Counted from the first letter of the stretch, positions 45,214 through 55,063 are shown. The stretch: DNA of 64,000 nucleotides from an uncultured Porphyromonadaceae bacterium (GCA_947176605.1 CAMWRH010000002.1:39799-103798), one strand, 5' to 3'. Numbers and translations are program-made. The notes: generated by a model not told the origin, from the letters alone.

Positions 45214-45834
45214 ATGACACATTACACGACCCCAAGATACCTGCTGTCTCTGCTGACGATGATGCTGGTGGCACTCACAGCCTCGGCATCCGGCACGGCT
45301 GCCGACGAGCTCGAGACTGTGGCCCACACCCTACGCCAAGCCTCCGGCATAACAGCTGACTTCACCCTGACCTCCGGCGGCCACTCCGTAAAAGGCACCC
45401 TTCAGGCCCAAGGAAAGAAATTCGCCCTGCTCACCCCCGCCACATCCACATGGTACGACGGGGCCACCATGACCGTCTACAGCTCCGCATCACGCGAAGC
45501 CACCGTATGGACACCCACCGAAGCCGAACTCGCCGAGTCCAACCCACTGCTCTACATCAGCATGACCAAAGACTTCAACGTAAGCTACGGCAAAGTGGGC
45601 GAAAATGAGAAAGAGCTTGTGCTCACCCCGCGCCGCCGGGGCGGAAGTGTAAAATCAGTCCGCATCACCATCGGCACCATGACCGGACTCCCCAAGGCAA
45701 TCGCCATAGAGGCCGGAGGCGGAAGTACGAAAATAAGCATCAGCAAACTCAATGTAGGCAATAAATTTGCCGCCGGGGTATTCACATTCCCCAAAAGCAA
45801 GTACCCGGGAGTGAAAATCACCGATTTACGGTAA
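45214..45834 (+). CDS. lolA: LolA-like outer-membrane lipoprotein carrier
   Basis: A 206-residue periplasmic protein with a signal peptide (PRYLLSLLTMMLVALTASAS). The body follows the LolA pattern in an abbreviated Bacteroidetes form: ADFTLTSGGHSVKGTLQAQG, KKFALLTPATSTWYDGATMTVY, VWTPTEAELAESNPLLYI and the C-terminal FTFPKSKYPGVKITDLR. It would ferry lipoproteins across the periplasm. The ATG at 45214 is preferred to the GTG 33 nt upstream. It follows ftsK, as lolA often does in Bacteroidetes. Confidence 0.85.
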   Translation: MTHYTTPRYLLSLLTMMLVALTASASGTAADELETVAHTLRQASGITADFTLTSGGHSVKGTLQAQGKKFALLTPATSTWYDGATMTVYSSASREATVWTPTEAELAESNPLLYISMTKDFNVSYGKVGENEKELVLTPRRRGGSVKSVRITIGTMTGLPKAIAIEAGGGSTKISISKLNVGNKFAAGVFTFPKSKYPGVKITDLR

Positions 45835-45857
45835 GGACGTGTTAAAATAGAAACGAC

Positions 45858-45899
45858 AGCAAGTGAAAGGAAATCCCGTATGCAATCCCGACACTTGCT
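45858..45899. other. 8-bp stem-loop between lolA-like gene and trxB
   Basis: AGCAAGTG / CACTTGCT (45858-45865 and 45892-45899) with a 26-nt loop, in the 102-nt gap before trxB. There is no U-tract. It may be a weak terminator or leader structure. Confidence 0.4.
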
Positions 45900-45936
45900 T
45901 AACCATACAAAATAATAATACACAATCTAAACTATC

Positions 45937-46875
45937 ATGGAAAAGAACACAGTAAAAGTGTTGATAATCGGTAGCGGCCCCGCCGGATATACCGCAGGCA
46001 TATACGCATCGCGCGCCAATCTCAACCCCCTCATCTACGAAGGCAACCAGCCCGGCGGCCAGCTCACGCAGACCACCGAAATCGAAAACTTCCCCGGCTA
46101 TCCCGAAGGAATCCAGGGCCCCGAGATGATGGAGCAGCTCCGCCAGCAGGCACTCCGCTTCGGCGCGCGCATCGAATCGAAGACCATCGCCAAAGTCGAC
46201 TTCTCAAGCCGCCCCTTCCTCTGCGTCGACGAGGACGGCAACGAGGTTCTGGCCGAGACAGTAATCGTAAGCACCGGAGCCTCGGCCAAATATCTCGGCC
46301 TCTCCGATGAAGAGAAATACCGCGGACTCGGTGTGAGCGCCTGCGCCACATGCGACGGCTTCTTCTACCGCAAGAAGAACGTGGCCGTAGTAGGCGGCGG
46401 CGACACCGCCTGCGAGGAAGCCCTCTACCTCTCCACACTGGCAAAGAAAGTATACCTGATAGTGCGCAAGGACTATCTGCGTGCCTCCGAGGTGATGCAG
46501 AAGCGTGTGCGCGAGAAAGAGAATATCGAGATCCTCTTCAACTGCAACACCGTGGGCCTCTTCGGCGACGACGGAGTGGAAGGCGCAAAAATAGTGGAGC
46601 ACAAGGGCACGGAGCGCGAGCAGGTGTTTGACATCGCCATCGACGGCTTCTTCCTTGCCATCGGCCACAAGCCCAACACCGACATCTTCCGCGGCCAGCT
46701 CGACATGGATGCCGAAGGCTACCTCATCACAGCCGCTCCCACCACACGCACCAACGTAGAGGGAGTATTCGCCGCCGGCGACTGCGCCGACCCGATCTAC
46801 CGTCAGGCCGTATCCGCGGCCGGCACCGGATGCCGTGCCGCCCTTGATGCCGAACGCTTCCTGATGGAACATTAA
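45937..46875 (+). CDS. trxB: thioredoxin-disulfide reductase
   Basis: A 312-residue flavoenzyme of the low-molecular-weight type. It reduces thioredoxin with NADPH. FAD site IIGSGPAGYTAGIYASRANL, redox-active CATCDGFFYRKKNV, NADPH site VVGGGDTACEEALYLS, and the C-terminal FAD-contact GVFAAGDCADPIYRQ are all present. The gene starts 102 nt after the lolA-like gene and is followed 23 nt later by a dCMP deaminase gene. Confidence 0.98.
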   Translation: MEKNTVKVLIIGSGPAGYTAGIYASRANLNPLIYEGNQPGGQLTQTTEIENFPGYPEGIQGPEMMEQLRQQALRFGARIESKTIAKVDFSSRPFLCVDEDGNEVLAETVIVSTGASAKYLGLSDEEKYRGLGVSACATCDGFFYRKKNVAVVGGGDTACEEALYLSTLAKKVYLIVRKDYLRASEVMQKRVREKENIEILFNCNTVGLFGDDGVEGAKIVEHKGTEREQVFDIAIDGFFLAIGHKPNTDIFRGQLDMDAEGYLITAAPTTRTNVEGVFAAGDCADPIYRQAVSAAGTGCRAALDAERFLMEH

Positions 46876-46898
46876 CCCCCCGGATTACCCTTACGATT

Positions 46899-47339
46899 AT
46901 GGATTCAGAGAAACAACGCGTGCTCGATACCCGCTATCTGCGCATGGCGCGGATATGGAGCGAAAACTCCTACTGCCGCCGCCGCAAGGTAGGAGCGCTG
47001 ATTGTAAAAGACAAGATGATAATCTCCGACGGCTATAACGGCACACCCTCCGGATTCGACAACGTCTGCGAGGGGCCGGGCGGAGATACGCTCCCCTGTG
47101 TGCTTCACGCCGAGGCCAACGCCATCACCAAAGTGGCGCGAAGCAACAACTCGTCGGAAGGGGCCACACTCTACGTCACCGCCTCACCCTGTATGGAATG
47201 CTCCAAGCTGATAATACAGGCCGGGATACGCCGCGTGGTCTTCTCCGAAATGTACAGAATCACCGATGGCCTCGACCTGCTGCACGACGCGGGGGTCGAG
47301 ACCATCTACCTCCCCTTTGAGAGTATAGAAAATGAGTAA
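46899..47339 (+). CDS. dCMP deaminase family protein
   Basis: A 146-residue zinc-dependent deoxycytidylate deaminase. It converts dCMP to dUMP, feeding thymidylate synthesis. The zinc and catalytic residues are seen in CVLHAEANAITK (HAE) and SPCMECSKLIIQ (PCxxC), with RRRKVGALIVKD ahead. The stop overlaps the start of the S41 protease gene by 8 nt, so the two are coupled. ComE-type competence roles are described for some homologues, but nothing here suggests it. Confidence 0.94.
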   Translation: MDSEKQRVLDTRYLRMARIWSENSYCRRRKVGALIVKDKMIISDGYNGTPSGFDNVCEGPGGDTLPCVLHAEANAITKVARSNNSSEGATLYVTASPCMECSKLIIQAGIRRVVFSEMYRITDGLDLLHDAGVETIYLPFESIENE

Positions 47340-49002
47340 GACGAAACGCACCCCCGCCATGCTCCTTCTGCCGCTGCTTTTCGCAGTGGGGATCGCGGGC
47401 GGCATCCTTATGGGAAAATACTTCTTCACCACGCGCCTTGATCCGCGCGAGCAGAAGCTGCATACCATGCTTGAGATGATAGAGGAGCAATATGTGGATG
47501 AGGTGGATATGGACTCGCTGCTCGAGCAGCTGTATCCCAAACTCCTCTCACTGCTTGATCCTCATTCGGCCTACATCCCGGCCTCCGAGCTGCAGGCAGT
47601 GACCGAAGACCTTGAAGGATCATTCAGCGGGGTGGGGGTGTCGTTTCAGATACTCAACGACACGGTCAACATCATTGAGGTCGTGTCAGGAGGCCCGGCA
47701 GAAAAAGTGGGGCTTCTCCCCGGCGACCGCATACTGATGGCCGACAGTGTGGACCTCACAGGCAAAGGGGCCACCAACGAAATGGTGTTCAAAAACCTGC
47801 GCGGACAGAAAGGGACTTCGGTCAAGCTGCTTATCGACCGCTCCACCTCGAAGCAGCCGCTCACCTATGATGTGGTGCGCGGCGATGTGCCCGTCAACAG
47901 TGTGGATGCGGGATATATGATCAACGACTCCACCGGCTACGTAAAGGTCAGCAAATTCGCGCGCACCACCTACAACGAGTTCCACCAGGCCCTCGCCGGG
48001 CTGCGGCTCGACGGCGCACGCAGCTTCGTGATCGACCTCCGGGGCAACTCCGGCGGCTACATGGAGCAGGCCATACTCATGGCCCAGGAATTCCTGCCAA
48101 AAGGGAGGATGATAGTGTATACGAAAGGGAAGATGCCCGAGTTCCAGTCGGTGGCCATCACCGAAGAGAGCGGACAGTTCCTCAACTTCCCCATAGTCGT
48201 GCTGATGGACGAATACTCTGCCTCGGCCTCCGAGATTTTCGCCGGAGCCATACAGGACAACGACCGTGGCCTCGTCGTAGGGCGCCGTTCATTCGGCAAA
48301 GGGTTGGTGCAGAACCAGACCATACTTCCCGACAGCAGCGGCGTGCGACTCACCATCGCCCGCTACTACACCCCCTCAGGGCGTTCCATACAGAAAGACT
48401 ACAAGGCCGGAGAGACCGAAAGCTATGACCTCGACATCTCCAACCGCTTTGCCCACGGCGAATTCTACAGCCGCGACAGCATCCGGCTCGACGAGTCACG
48501 CATCTTCTTTACAGGCACCGGACGCAAAGTCTACGGCGGCGGCGGGATCATGCCCGACCTCTTCGTGCCCGAAGACACCACCGGCCTGACCAGCTACTAC
48601 CTCCAGGTGGTAAATGCCGGACTGATACAGAAATATGCCTACAAAGTGGCGCAAAGCTACCGTGAAGTGCTTCAGAACGCCAAGACCATAACGCAGTTTA
48701 AAAAAGTGCTTCCCCGCGACAACACTCTGCTTGAGGGATTTGTTGAATATGCAGCAGCCAATGGTGTGCCGGCCCGATGGTACTATATCCGTAAGAGCCG
48801 CCAGCTGATACTCAGTCAGCTCAAAGCCATCATAGCACGCGACACACTCGGGTATTCAGCCTTTGTGGAGATGCTCAACGAGACAGATCCCGCAGTGGCG
48901 GAAGCCTTGCGTGCCCTCGGTGCCGGAGAATCTCCCATACTGATACTCCCCGCCGAAGAGGAATTTAAGGAAGCGGCTGCGCAAAAGAAGCAGAAAACCT
49001 AA
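47332..49002 (+). CDS. S41 family C-terminal processing peptidase
   Basis: A 556-residue exported serine protease of the CtpA type. An N-terminal membrane/signal segment (MLLLPLLFAVGIAGGILMG) anchors it; a PDZ domain covers about residues 85-170 (SGVGVSFQILNDTVNIIEVV, PAEKVGLLPGDRILM); the catalytic Ser and Lys are in DEYSASASEIFAGA and GRRSFGKGLVQNQ. It likely trims envelope proteins in the periplasm. It overlaps the dCMP deaminase gene and is followed after 12 nt by the 5-formyl-THF cyclo-ligase gene. Confidence 0.95.
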   Translation: MSKTKRTPAMLLLPLLFAVGIAGGILMGKYFFTTRLDPREQKLHTMLEMIEEQYVDEVDMDSLLEQLYPKLLSLLDPHSAYIPASELQAVTEDLEGSFSGVGVSFQILNDTVNIIEVVSGGPAEKVGLLPGDRILMADSVDLTGKGATNEMVFKNLRGQKGTSVKLLIDRSTSKQPLTYDVVRGDVPVNSVDAGYMINDSTGYVKVSKFARTTYNEFHQALAGLRLDGARSFVIDLRGNSGGYMEQAILMAQEFLPKGRMIVYTKGKMPEFQSVAITEESGQFLNFPIVVLMDEYSASASEIFAGAIQDNDRGLVVGRRSFGKGLVQNQTILPDSSGVRLTIARYYTPSGRSIQKDYKAGETESYDLDISNRFAHGEFYSRDSIRLDESRIFFTGTGRKVYGGGGIMPDLFVPEDTTGLTSYYLQVVNAGLIQKYAYKVAQSYREVLQNAKTITQFKKVLPRDNTLLEGFVEYAAANGVPARWYYIRKSRQLILSQLKAIIARDTLGYSAFVEMLNETDPAVAEALRALGAGESPILILPAEEEFKEAAAQKKQKT

Positions 49003-49014
49003 ACAGAGAAAGCT

Positions 49015-49563
49015 ATGGAGAAATCGGAAATCCGGCGGAAAATAAATTCCATGCGCCGCATGCTCTCGGAAGAGGAGCGGATGGCGGCTGCCGATGATGT
49101 GTTTGCGCGTCTGGAGCAGACGGCCGCCTTCCTGATGGCCGACAAGGTGCTGATGTATCACTCACTCCCCGATGAGCTGTCGACCCGCAGCTTCCTGCGC
49201 AAATGGGGCGACAGAAAGCACTTCTTCCTGCCGCGCGTAAATGGGGTAGACCTCGACATACTCCCGTATGAAGAATCGCGTCTCGAACTCGGCTCCTTCC
49301 ATATCGAAGAGCCCACAGGGTCGGATACCGTAGACCCGGCCGACATCGAACTGATGATCATCCCCGCCGTGGCCTACGACCGGCGCGGCAACCGCCTGGG
49401 GCGCGGCAAAGGATTCTACGACCGGCTGCTCGGCAGCGTCGGAGCCACCAAGATCGGTATAGGCTACGAGTTTCAGCTTATCGACGAGCTCCCCGTCGAA
49501 GAGCACGATGTGCCGATGGATATGGTAATCACCCAATACACCACCATCACCGTAAAGCACTGA
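49015..49563 (+). CDS. 5-formyltetrahydrofolate cyclo-ligase
   Basis: A 182-residue protein of the YgfA/MTHFS family. It converts 5-formyl-THF to 5,10-methenyl-THF with ATP. Marks are the N-terminal KSEIRRKINSMRRMLSEEER, VLMYHSLPDELSTR, IIPAVAYDRRGNRLGRGKGFYDR and the closing PMDMVIT. It is the last gene of the run starting at trxB and is followed by a strong terminator. Confidence 0.94.
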   Translation: MEKSEIRRKINSMRRMLSEEERMAAADDVFARLEQTAAFLMADKVLMYHSLPDELSTRSFLRKWGDRKHFFLPRVNGVDLDILPYEESRLELGSFHIEEPTGSDTVDPADIELMIIPAVAYDRRGNRLGRGKGFYDRLLGSVGATKIGIGYEFQLIDELPVEEHDVPMDMVITQYTTITVKH

Positions 49564-49642
49564 TCCCCCATACCCTCCGGCTTAGGCCGGAGCTGACGTA
49601 AGGGAAGCGGTCTAAAACTCCCCGAATTTACAGACAATACAC

Positions 49643-49692
49643 CGGATTCACCCGCACTTCACAAAGAAAAGTGCGGATGAATCCGTTTTTTT
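49643..49692 (+). terminator. rho-independent terminator after the cyclo-ligase gene
   Basis: Stem CGGATTCA-c-CCGCACTT / AAGTGCGG-a-TGAATCCG (49643-49659 and 49669-49685), 16 of 17 pairs, immediately followed by TTTTTTT (49686-49692). It is the clearest terminator in the window. Confidence 0.92.
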
Positions 49693-49704
49693 ATGATTTC
49701 AATG

Positions 49705-49735
49705 TTTGAACAATGACAAAAATTACTTAACTTTG
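49705..49735 (+). promoter_or_regulatory. Bacteroidetes promoter for the M16 peptidase
   Basis: TTTG (49705-49708), 19-nt spacer, TAACTTTG (49728-49735): full consensus match, just downstream of a terminator. Confidence 0.85.
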
Positions 49736-49861
49736 AAGCACCCAAAGTAAAGAGAATGCCGATTCTACCATAAAGCGTATGGTGCCACCCCCTCCGCATG
49801 GGGAGGGACACGCGAGATATCCGACCGGAAAAATAATAAAAACAACTATATCCGACACATT

Positions 49862-52687
49862 ATGAAGAAAAGAGTCTTATCACTTCTCCTGATGGCACTT
49901 ACAGTCATCATAGGAGCCACTTCAGTAAGTGCCCAGGGTATGCCCCAGCTCACCCCGCTGCCTGAAATGCCGGGGCTGCGCACAGGCAAGCTCCCCAACG
50001 GCCTTACTTACTATGTGCTGCATAATGAAAAGCCCAAAGGGCGTGCCAACTTCTACATCGCTCAGAAGGTAGGCTCCACCCTTGAGACTCCCGAGCAGCT
50101 CGGTCTGGCCCACTTCCTGGAGCACATGGCCTTCAACGGCACAAAGCACTATCCCGGCAAGACGATGCTCAACTATCTCCAGAACAAAGGTATCCGCTTT
50201 GGTGACGATATCAACGCCTATACCGACTTCGACGAGACAGTCTACCACATCGACAACATCCATACCTCAGATGTTGCGCTTATGGACAGCGTGCTGCTCG
50301 TGCTCCGTGACTGGAGCTGCGACCTTCTGCTTGAAGATGCCGAAATCGAGGCCGAGCGCGGTGTGATTCAGGAAGAGTGGCGTATGCGCAATGATGCCAT
50401 AACCCGCAGGAACCAAGCGATGCTCCCCGTAATCTTCGAAGAGTATCAGTACAAGCAGTCGCCCATCGGCACGATGGAGGTGGTGATGAACTTCAAGCCC
50501 GATGTGCTGCGCGACTACTACCACAAATGGTATCGCCCGGACCAGCAGGGTATCGTAGTGGTAGGCGACTTCGACGCAGCCGAGATGGAGAAGAAGATCA
50601 TCGACCTCTTCTCACCCATACCGATGCCCGAAAACGCACCCGAGCGCACCTACGCCCAGGTAAGCGACAACAAAGAGCCCATCTACTTCGAGTTTGAAGA
50701 TCCCGAACTCAAGAATCCCATGATCATGACTGCATTCAAGACTGACCGCGTCCCCTTCGAGATGCGCAACACGCTTGAGATGTATGTCAACAACGATCTC
50801 ATGGAAGAGGTAATCGCCCGGCTGCTCAACAACCGCCTCGAAGAGTTTGCCATGAGTCCCGACTGCGACTATCAGACGGCAGGATGTTATTTCGGTCGGT
50901 ACTTTATTGCCAAGACAAAGGATGCATTCAACTGCAACGTCGTACCGAAGACCGATCCCGTGGCAGCCTACAAGGACATGATGTCGATTGTGGCCCGCGC
51001 CTGTAAGACCGGATTTACCGATTCAGAGCTCGAGCGCGTAAATTCAGAACTCCTCTCCAAGCTTGAGAGTGCATACAAGGAACGCGACAATAATTATACC
51101 TCCACACGCGCTGAGGAAATCATCCGTCACTTTGTAGAAAACATCCCGGCCCCCGGCATCGAGGCCGAGTATCAGATCGCAAGTGCCATCCTGCCTCAGA
51201 TACCCGTGGAGCAGATCAATATGATTGCCTCCACGCTCCTCACCCCCGAGAACCAGGTGATCGTAGTGTCGCAGCCTAAGGCTGATGGATTCAAGCTCCC
51301 CGGCAAAGAGACTATGCTCAGCGCCCTCAACGAAGTGCTCAACATGGATTATGAGGCATATGTCGACGAGGTAATCACCGACCCGCTGCTCACTTCAGAG
51401 CCCGTAGCCGGAAAGATCACTGCCGAAAAGGCCGGTGAGTTTGACACCACAGAGTTCACACTCTCCAACGGCATGAAGGTAATCCTGAAGCAGACCGACT
51501 TCAACGCCGACCAGATCCTGATACAGTGCTGGAGCAACGGCGGTAAGGTGTTCTATCCCGCATCCCAGGCTGCCAATATCGATGCCCTCGAACTCGCATA
51601 TGATTCGAGCAAGCTCGGTAACTTTAACCAGAAGACCCTTTCAAAATACCTCAAAGGGAAGCAGCTTGCGCTTGGGGTCAACATGGGTATGCAGAGCTTC
51701 TTCTTCTCCGGCGAATCCACCGTCAAGGACTTCCCGACACTGATGGAGCTTCTCTACGCCTCCATGACACAGGTAAGCCCCGATGCAGAGATGTTTGAGA
51801 CCAACCGCAGCAACTACGTGCGCCAGTACGAAATTGCAGCCACCACCCCCGACTTCGTTTTCAGCCAGCATCTCAATGCTACTGAATGGGACAACAACGC
51901 CATGATGGAAGTGGCTACAGCCAAGACCTTCAGTGAGGTGAAATACGATGAGGTACTCGCTCTTCTGAAATCAGCCACAGCCAATGCCGCCGACTTCACC
52001 CTCTCCGTAGTAGGCAATGTGGATGCAGCCACACTGCGTCCGCTCCTTGAGAAATACGTGGCATCGCTCCCCTCGCTCGGCAAGCCCAACAAGGCCGCCG
52101 TGCTCACTCCGATCGCATTGGCTTCGGGTCGCCCCTCCGACGTGTTCGACCTTCAGATGCAGGCTCCGCAGGTCAAGGTGTTCGGCGCATTCAGCGGTGA
52201 GCTTCCCTATACAATGGCCAACTCAGCGCAGATCGGCCTGCTCGGCGACGTGCTCTCCAACATCTATACCCTCACGCTCCGCGAAGAAGAGGGTGGCACA
52301 TATAGCCCCGGTGCCTTCGGCACACTCTACCCCTTCTCCAAGCAGTGGATGCTCGCCTATATCTTCATCACCAACTCCGAGGTGGGCGACCACCTGCAGG
52401 AGCGCGCCTATAAAGAGGCTAACGAGCTTTTTGCCAACGGTGCGAAAGAGGAGATGTTCAATCAGGTGAAAGAGGCCGCCATCAATCAGTACACCATCCG
52501 GGAACGCACCAACGGATTCTGGATCAGCGCGCTGATGAACAAAGAGCGTGGTCTTGAACCTGGCGTAGGTGTCGACACATTCCTGCGTGGTCTGACAATC
52601 GACCAGTTCAACACATTCGTAAAGGGAATCAACAACGGCGGCAGCAACTACATCAAAGTAGTGATGAACGGCGTTCCCGTAGAATGA
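49862..52687 (+). CDS. M16 family (insulinase/pitrilysin) zinc metallopeptidase
   Basis: A 941-residue exported protease. Signal peptide MKKRVLSLLLMALTVIIGATSVSAQ; the inverted zinc motif is LAHFLEHMAFNGT (HxxEH) near residue 80 with the downstream Glu in EAERGVIQEEW. The two halves correspond to the M16 N- and C-terminal domains (FTLSNGMKVILKQTDFNAD begins the second half). It has its own promoter and terminator-bounded 5' end. It is followed 131 nt later by an M3 peptidase gene. Confidence 0.95.
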   Translation: MKKRVLSLLLMALTVIIGATSVSAQGMPQLTPLPEMPGLRTGKLPNGLTYYVLHNEKPKGRANFYIAQKVGSTLETPEQLGLAHFLEHMAFNGTKHYPGKTMLNYLQNKGIRFGDDINAYTDFDETVYHIDNIHTSDVALMDSVLLVLRDWSCDLLLEDAEIEAERGVIQEEWRMRNDAITRRNQAMLPVIFEEYQYKQSPIGTMEVVMNFKPDVLRDYYHKWYRPDQQGIVVVGDFDAAEMEKKIIDLFSPIPMPENAPERTYAQVSDNKEPIYFEFEDPELKNPMIMTAFKTDRVPFEMRNTLEMYVNNDLMEEVIARLLNNRLEEFAMSPDCDYQTAGCYFGRYFIAKTKDAFNCNVVPKTDPVAAYKDMMSIVARACKTGFTDSELERVNSELLSKLESAYKERDNNYTSTRAEEIIRHFVENIPAPGIEAEYQIASAILPQIPVEQINMIASTLLTPENQVIVVSQPKADGFKLPGKETMLSALNEVLNMDYEAYVDEVITDPLLTSEPVAGKITAEKAGEFDTTEFTLSNGMKVILKQTDFNADQILIQCWSNGGKVFYPASQAANIDALELAYDSSKLGNFNQKTLSKYLKGKQLALGVNMGMQSFFFSGESTVKDFPTLMELLYASMTQVSPDAEMFETNRSNYVRQYEIAATTPDFVFSQHLNATEWDNNAMMEVATAKTFSEVKYDEVLALLKSATANAADFTLSVVGNVDAATLRPLLEKYVASLPSLGKPNKAAVLTPIALASGRPSDVFDLQMQAPQVKVFGAFSGELPYTMANSAQIGLLGDVLSNIYTLTLREEEGGTYSPGAFGTLYPFSKQWMLAYIFITNSEVGDHLQERAYKEANELFANGAKEEMFNQVKEAAINQYTIRERTNGFWISALMNKERGLEPGVGVDTFLRGLTIDQFNTFVKGINNGGSNYIKVVMNGVPVE

Positions 52688-52746
52688 TACGCTTCAATCG
52701 TCATATCTGAAATGGCCAACAACCATAAAAAGTAAGCTAATATGTA

Positions 52747-52790
52747 ACAGACCTTCAGTGGTGCCCGTCGTGGCAACCCTGAGGGTCTGT
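52747..52790. terminator. hairpin between M16 and M3 peptidase genes
   Basis: ACAGACC / GGTCTGT (52747-52753 and 52784-52790) with further pairing TCAG/CTGA inside. It is followed by CACTTGTTG, a poor U-tract. Position 60 nt after the M16 stop suggests a terminator. Confidence 0.6.
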
Positions 52791-52818
52791 CACTTGTTGA
52801 TACTAATACCTTGAATTA

Positions 52819-54990
52819 ATGAAAAAACAGATTATCCGCGGTCTCGCCGCATTATCAATCATGACATTCGCTTCAGTATCGCAGAGTTTTGCCGAATACA
52901 CCGGCACCAACCCTCTGCTTCAGACCGAACTCCTCCCGTACGGCGCGGTACCCTTCGACCGCCTGACTCCCGAACTCTACGAGCAGGCAGTCAAAGAGGC
53001 CATCGCCCTGCAGAACCACAATATCGACGTGATAGTAAGCAACCCGGCTCCCGCCACATTCGAGAACACGATCGTGGCCTACGAGCGTTCCGGTGCCGAA
53101 CTCAACCGCGCCGTGCTCGCCCTTGGCAATATCGAGCATGCCGTAGGCGACCCGGCAATGATGCAGGTGCTCGCCGATGTGACCCCGCTTCTCTCCGAGC
53201 ATGAGGCCGCCATCACCCTCAACGAAAAGCTCTGGCAGCGCATCAAGGCTGTCTACGACCAGCGCGAGGCCCTCAAATCGCAGCTCACACCCGAAGACCT
53301 CCGACTGCTCGACGAGACCTACAAAGGATTCGCCCTCAACGGTGCGGCCCTCCAGGGTGCCGACCGTGAGAAATACCGCAAACTCATGGCCGAGCTTTCC
53401 GACCTCAACGTGAAATTCTCGCAGAACGTGACCAACGGCATGGCCGACCCCGCCCGCCGCGTATGGCTCACCGCCGACAAGCTCGAAGGAGTGCCCGCCG
53501 ACATCATGCAGGCCGCCCGCGAAGAGGCCAAGAACGCACTTGCCGCCGACGGGAAAGCCGACGACGAGTCGCTCTACCTCTTCACCGTATATGCTCCCTC
53601 ATACTCACCTTTCATCAAGTATGTCAAAGACCGCGACCTGCGCGAACAGATGTACCGACTCTACACCACCCGCAACACCGACGGCGAATACAACAACATC
53701 CCCGTGCTCATCGACATCGCCAACGTGCGCCGCGAGATAGCCAACCTCATGGGCAAGGATAACTTCGCCGAGTATCAGCTGCAGCACACGATGGCCGAGA
53801 CTCCCGAAAACGTCTACGCCATGCTCAACGAGCTCCGTGAGGCATACACCGAGCCGATGAAAGCCGAAATAGCCGAAATCCAGGAATACGCCCGCCGGAC
53901 CGAAGGCCCCGACTTCCAGCTCCGCCCCTGGGACTATTCCTACTGGAGCGACAAGCTCAAATCGGATAAATACAGCTTCAACGACGAAGACATGAAGCCC
54001 TACTTCGAGCTCAACAACACGATAAAGGGTGTATTCGGACTCGCCACCAAACTCTACGGCTACACATTCAAAGAGAACAAAGAGATACCCGGCTACCACC
54101 CCGACGTGAAGATCTACGACGTCTACGGCCCCGACAAGAAACTGCTCGGCATACTCTATGCCGACTTCTTCTATCGTCCCGGCAAGGCCCCCGGCGCATG
54201 GATGACCGAATATCAGACCGAAGTGAAAGACGACCAGGGCAACCGCACACTGCCGCTGATCTCCATCGTCACCAACTTCTCCAAGCCCGTAGGCGACAAG
54301 GAAGTGCTCCTCACTCCCTACGAGGTAGAGACATTCCTGCATGAGTTCGGTCACGCACTGCACGGCCTCTCGGCCCAGGCCAAATATGCATCCATATCCG
54401 GCACCAACGTATATCACGACTTCGTGGAGCTCTTCTCACAGTTCAACGAAAACTACCTCACACAGCAGGAGTACCTCGACGGCTTCGCCCGCCATTACAA
54501 GACCGGCAAAAAGATGCCCAAAGAGCTGCTTGACCGCTTCATCAAATCCTCGCAGTTCGGCGCCGCCTACAACTGCATGCGCCAGCTCAACTTCGGCTTC
54601 CTCGACATGGCCTACCACATGATCGAAAATCCCCTCCGCGCCTCCGACGACATCGAGGCATTCGAAATCAAGGCCATCGAACCCGTACAGATCTTCGAGC
54701 CCGAGAAAGGATGCCTTATTTCTCCGGCATTCGGCCACATCTTCTCCGGAGGATACGCAGCCGGCTACTACGGCTACAAATGGAGCGAAGAGCTCGACGC
54801 CGATGCCTTCGCCGCATTCAAGGAGACAGGCAACATCTTCGACAAAAAGACAGCCGACCGCTTCCACAAGATGCTCGAAGCCGGAGGCACAGTCGACCCG
54901 ATGACGCTCTACATCGAGTTCCGCGGCAAGAAGCCCACAGTCGATGCCCTCCTGGTGCGCGACGGCATAAAACCCGAACCTAAAAAGTAA
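52819..54990 (+). CDS. M3 family (oligopeptidase / dipeptidyl carboxypeptidase) metallopeptidase
   Basis: A 723-residue zinc peptidase with a signal peptide (MKKQIIRGLAALSIMTFASVSQSFAE), so periplasmic, as Bacteroidetes Dcp-type enzymes are. The zinc motif is FLHEFGHALHGLSAQ (HExGH), with the third ligand downstream in YHDFVELFSQFNENYL, and YADFFYRPGKAPGAWM before it. It removes dipeptides or cleaves short peptides. It is separated from the M16 gene by a hairpin; no consensus promoter was found. Confidence 0.95.
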   Translation: MKKQIIRGLAALSIMTFASVSQSFAEYTGTNPLLQTELLPYGAVPFDRLTPELYEQAVKEAIALQNHNIDVIVSNPAPATFENTIVAYERSGAELNRAVLALGNIEHAVGDPAMMQVLADVTPLLSEHEAAITLNEKLWQRIKAVYDQREALKSQLTPEDLRLLDETYKGFALNGAALQGADREKYRKLMAELSDLNVKFSQNVTNGMADPARRVWLTADKLEGVPADIMQAAREEAKNALAADGKADDESLYLFTVYAPSYSPFIKYVKDRDLREQMYRLYTTRNTDGEYNNIPVLIDIANVRREIANLMGKDNFAEYQLQHTMAETPENVYAMLNELREAYTEPMKAEIAEIQEYARRTEGPDFQLRPWDYSYWSDKLKSDKYSFNDEDMKPYFELNNTIKGVFGLATKLYGYTFKENKEIPGYHPDVKIYDVYGPDKKLLGILYADFFYRPGKAPGAWMTEYQTEVKDDQGNRTLPLISIVTNFSKPVGDKEVLLTPYEVETFLHEFGHALHGLSAQAKYASISGTNVYHDFVELFSQFNENYLTQQEYLDGFARHYKTGKKMPKELLDRFIKSSQFGAAYNCMRQLNFGFLDMAYHMIENPLRASDDIEAFEIKAIEPVQIFEPEKGCLISPAFGHIFSGGYAAGYYGYKWSEELDADAFAAFKETGNIFDKKTADRFHKMLEAGGTVDPMTLYIEFRGKKPTVDALLVRDGIKPEPKK

Positions 54991-55021
54991 CTCTGCAACA
55001 TAGTTGTGCAACCGTAAATAT

Positions 55022-55063
55022 CCCGCTTTCACCCATCGGAACACTCCGATGGATGGAAGCGGG
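55022..55063. terminator. near-perfect 19-bp hairpin after the M3 gene
   Basis: CCCGCTTTCA-c-CCATCGGA / TCCGATGG-a-TGGAAGCGGG (55022-55040 and 55045-55063), one mismatch, ACAC loop. U-tract weak (GTAATCT). It separates the M3 gene from the citrate lyase operon. Confidence 0.7.

Larger units (their letters stand above)
49564..49861. other. intergenic region before the M16 peptidase
   Basis: A 298-nt gap that holds a terminator for the upstream run and a consensus promoter for the M16 gene, listed separately. The predicted leader after the promoter is about 120 nt; I recognise no riboswitch in it. Confidence 0.7.

Noticed and set aside
53605-54417. 270-residue minus-strand ORF inside the M3 peptidase
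   Set aside because: Opposite the HExGH region of a certain gene; Val/Gly/Glu-rich shadow.
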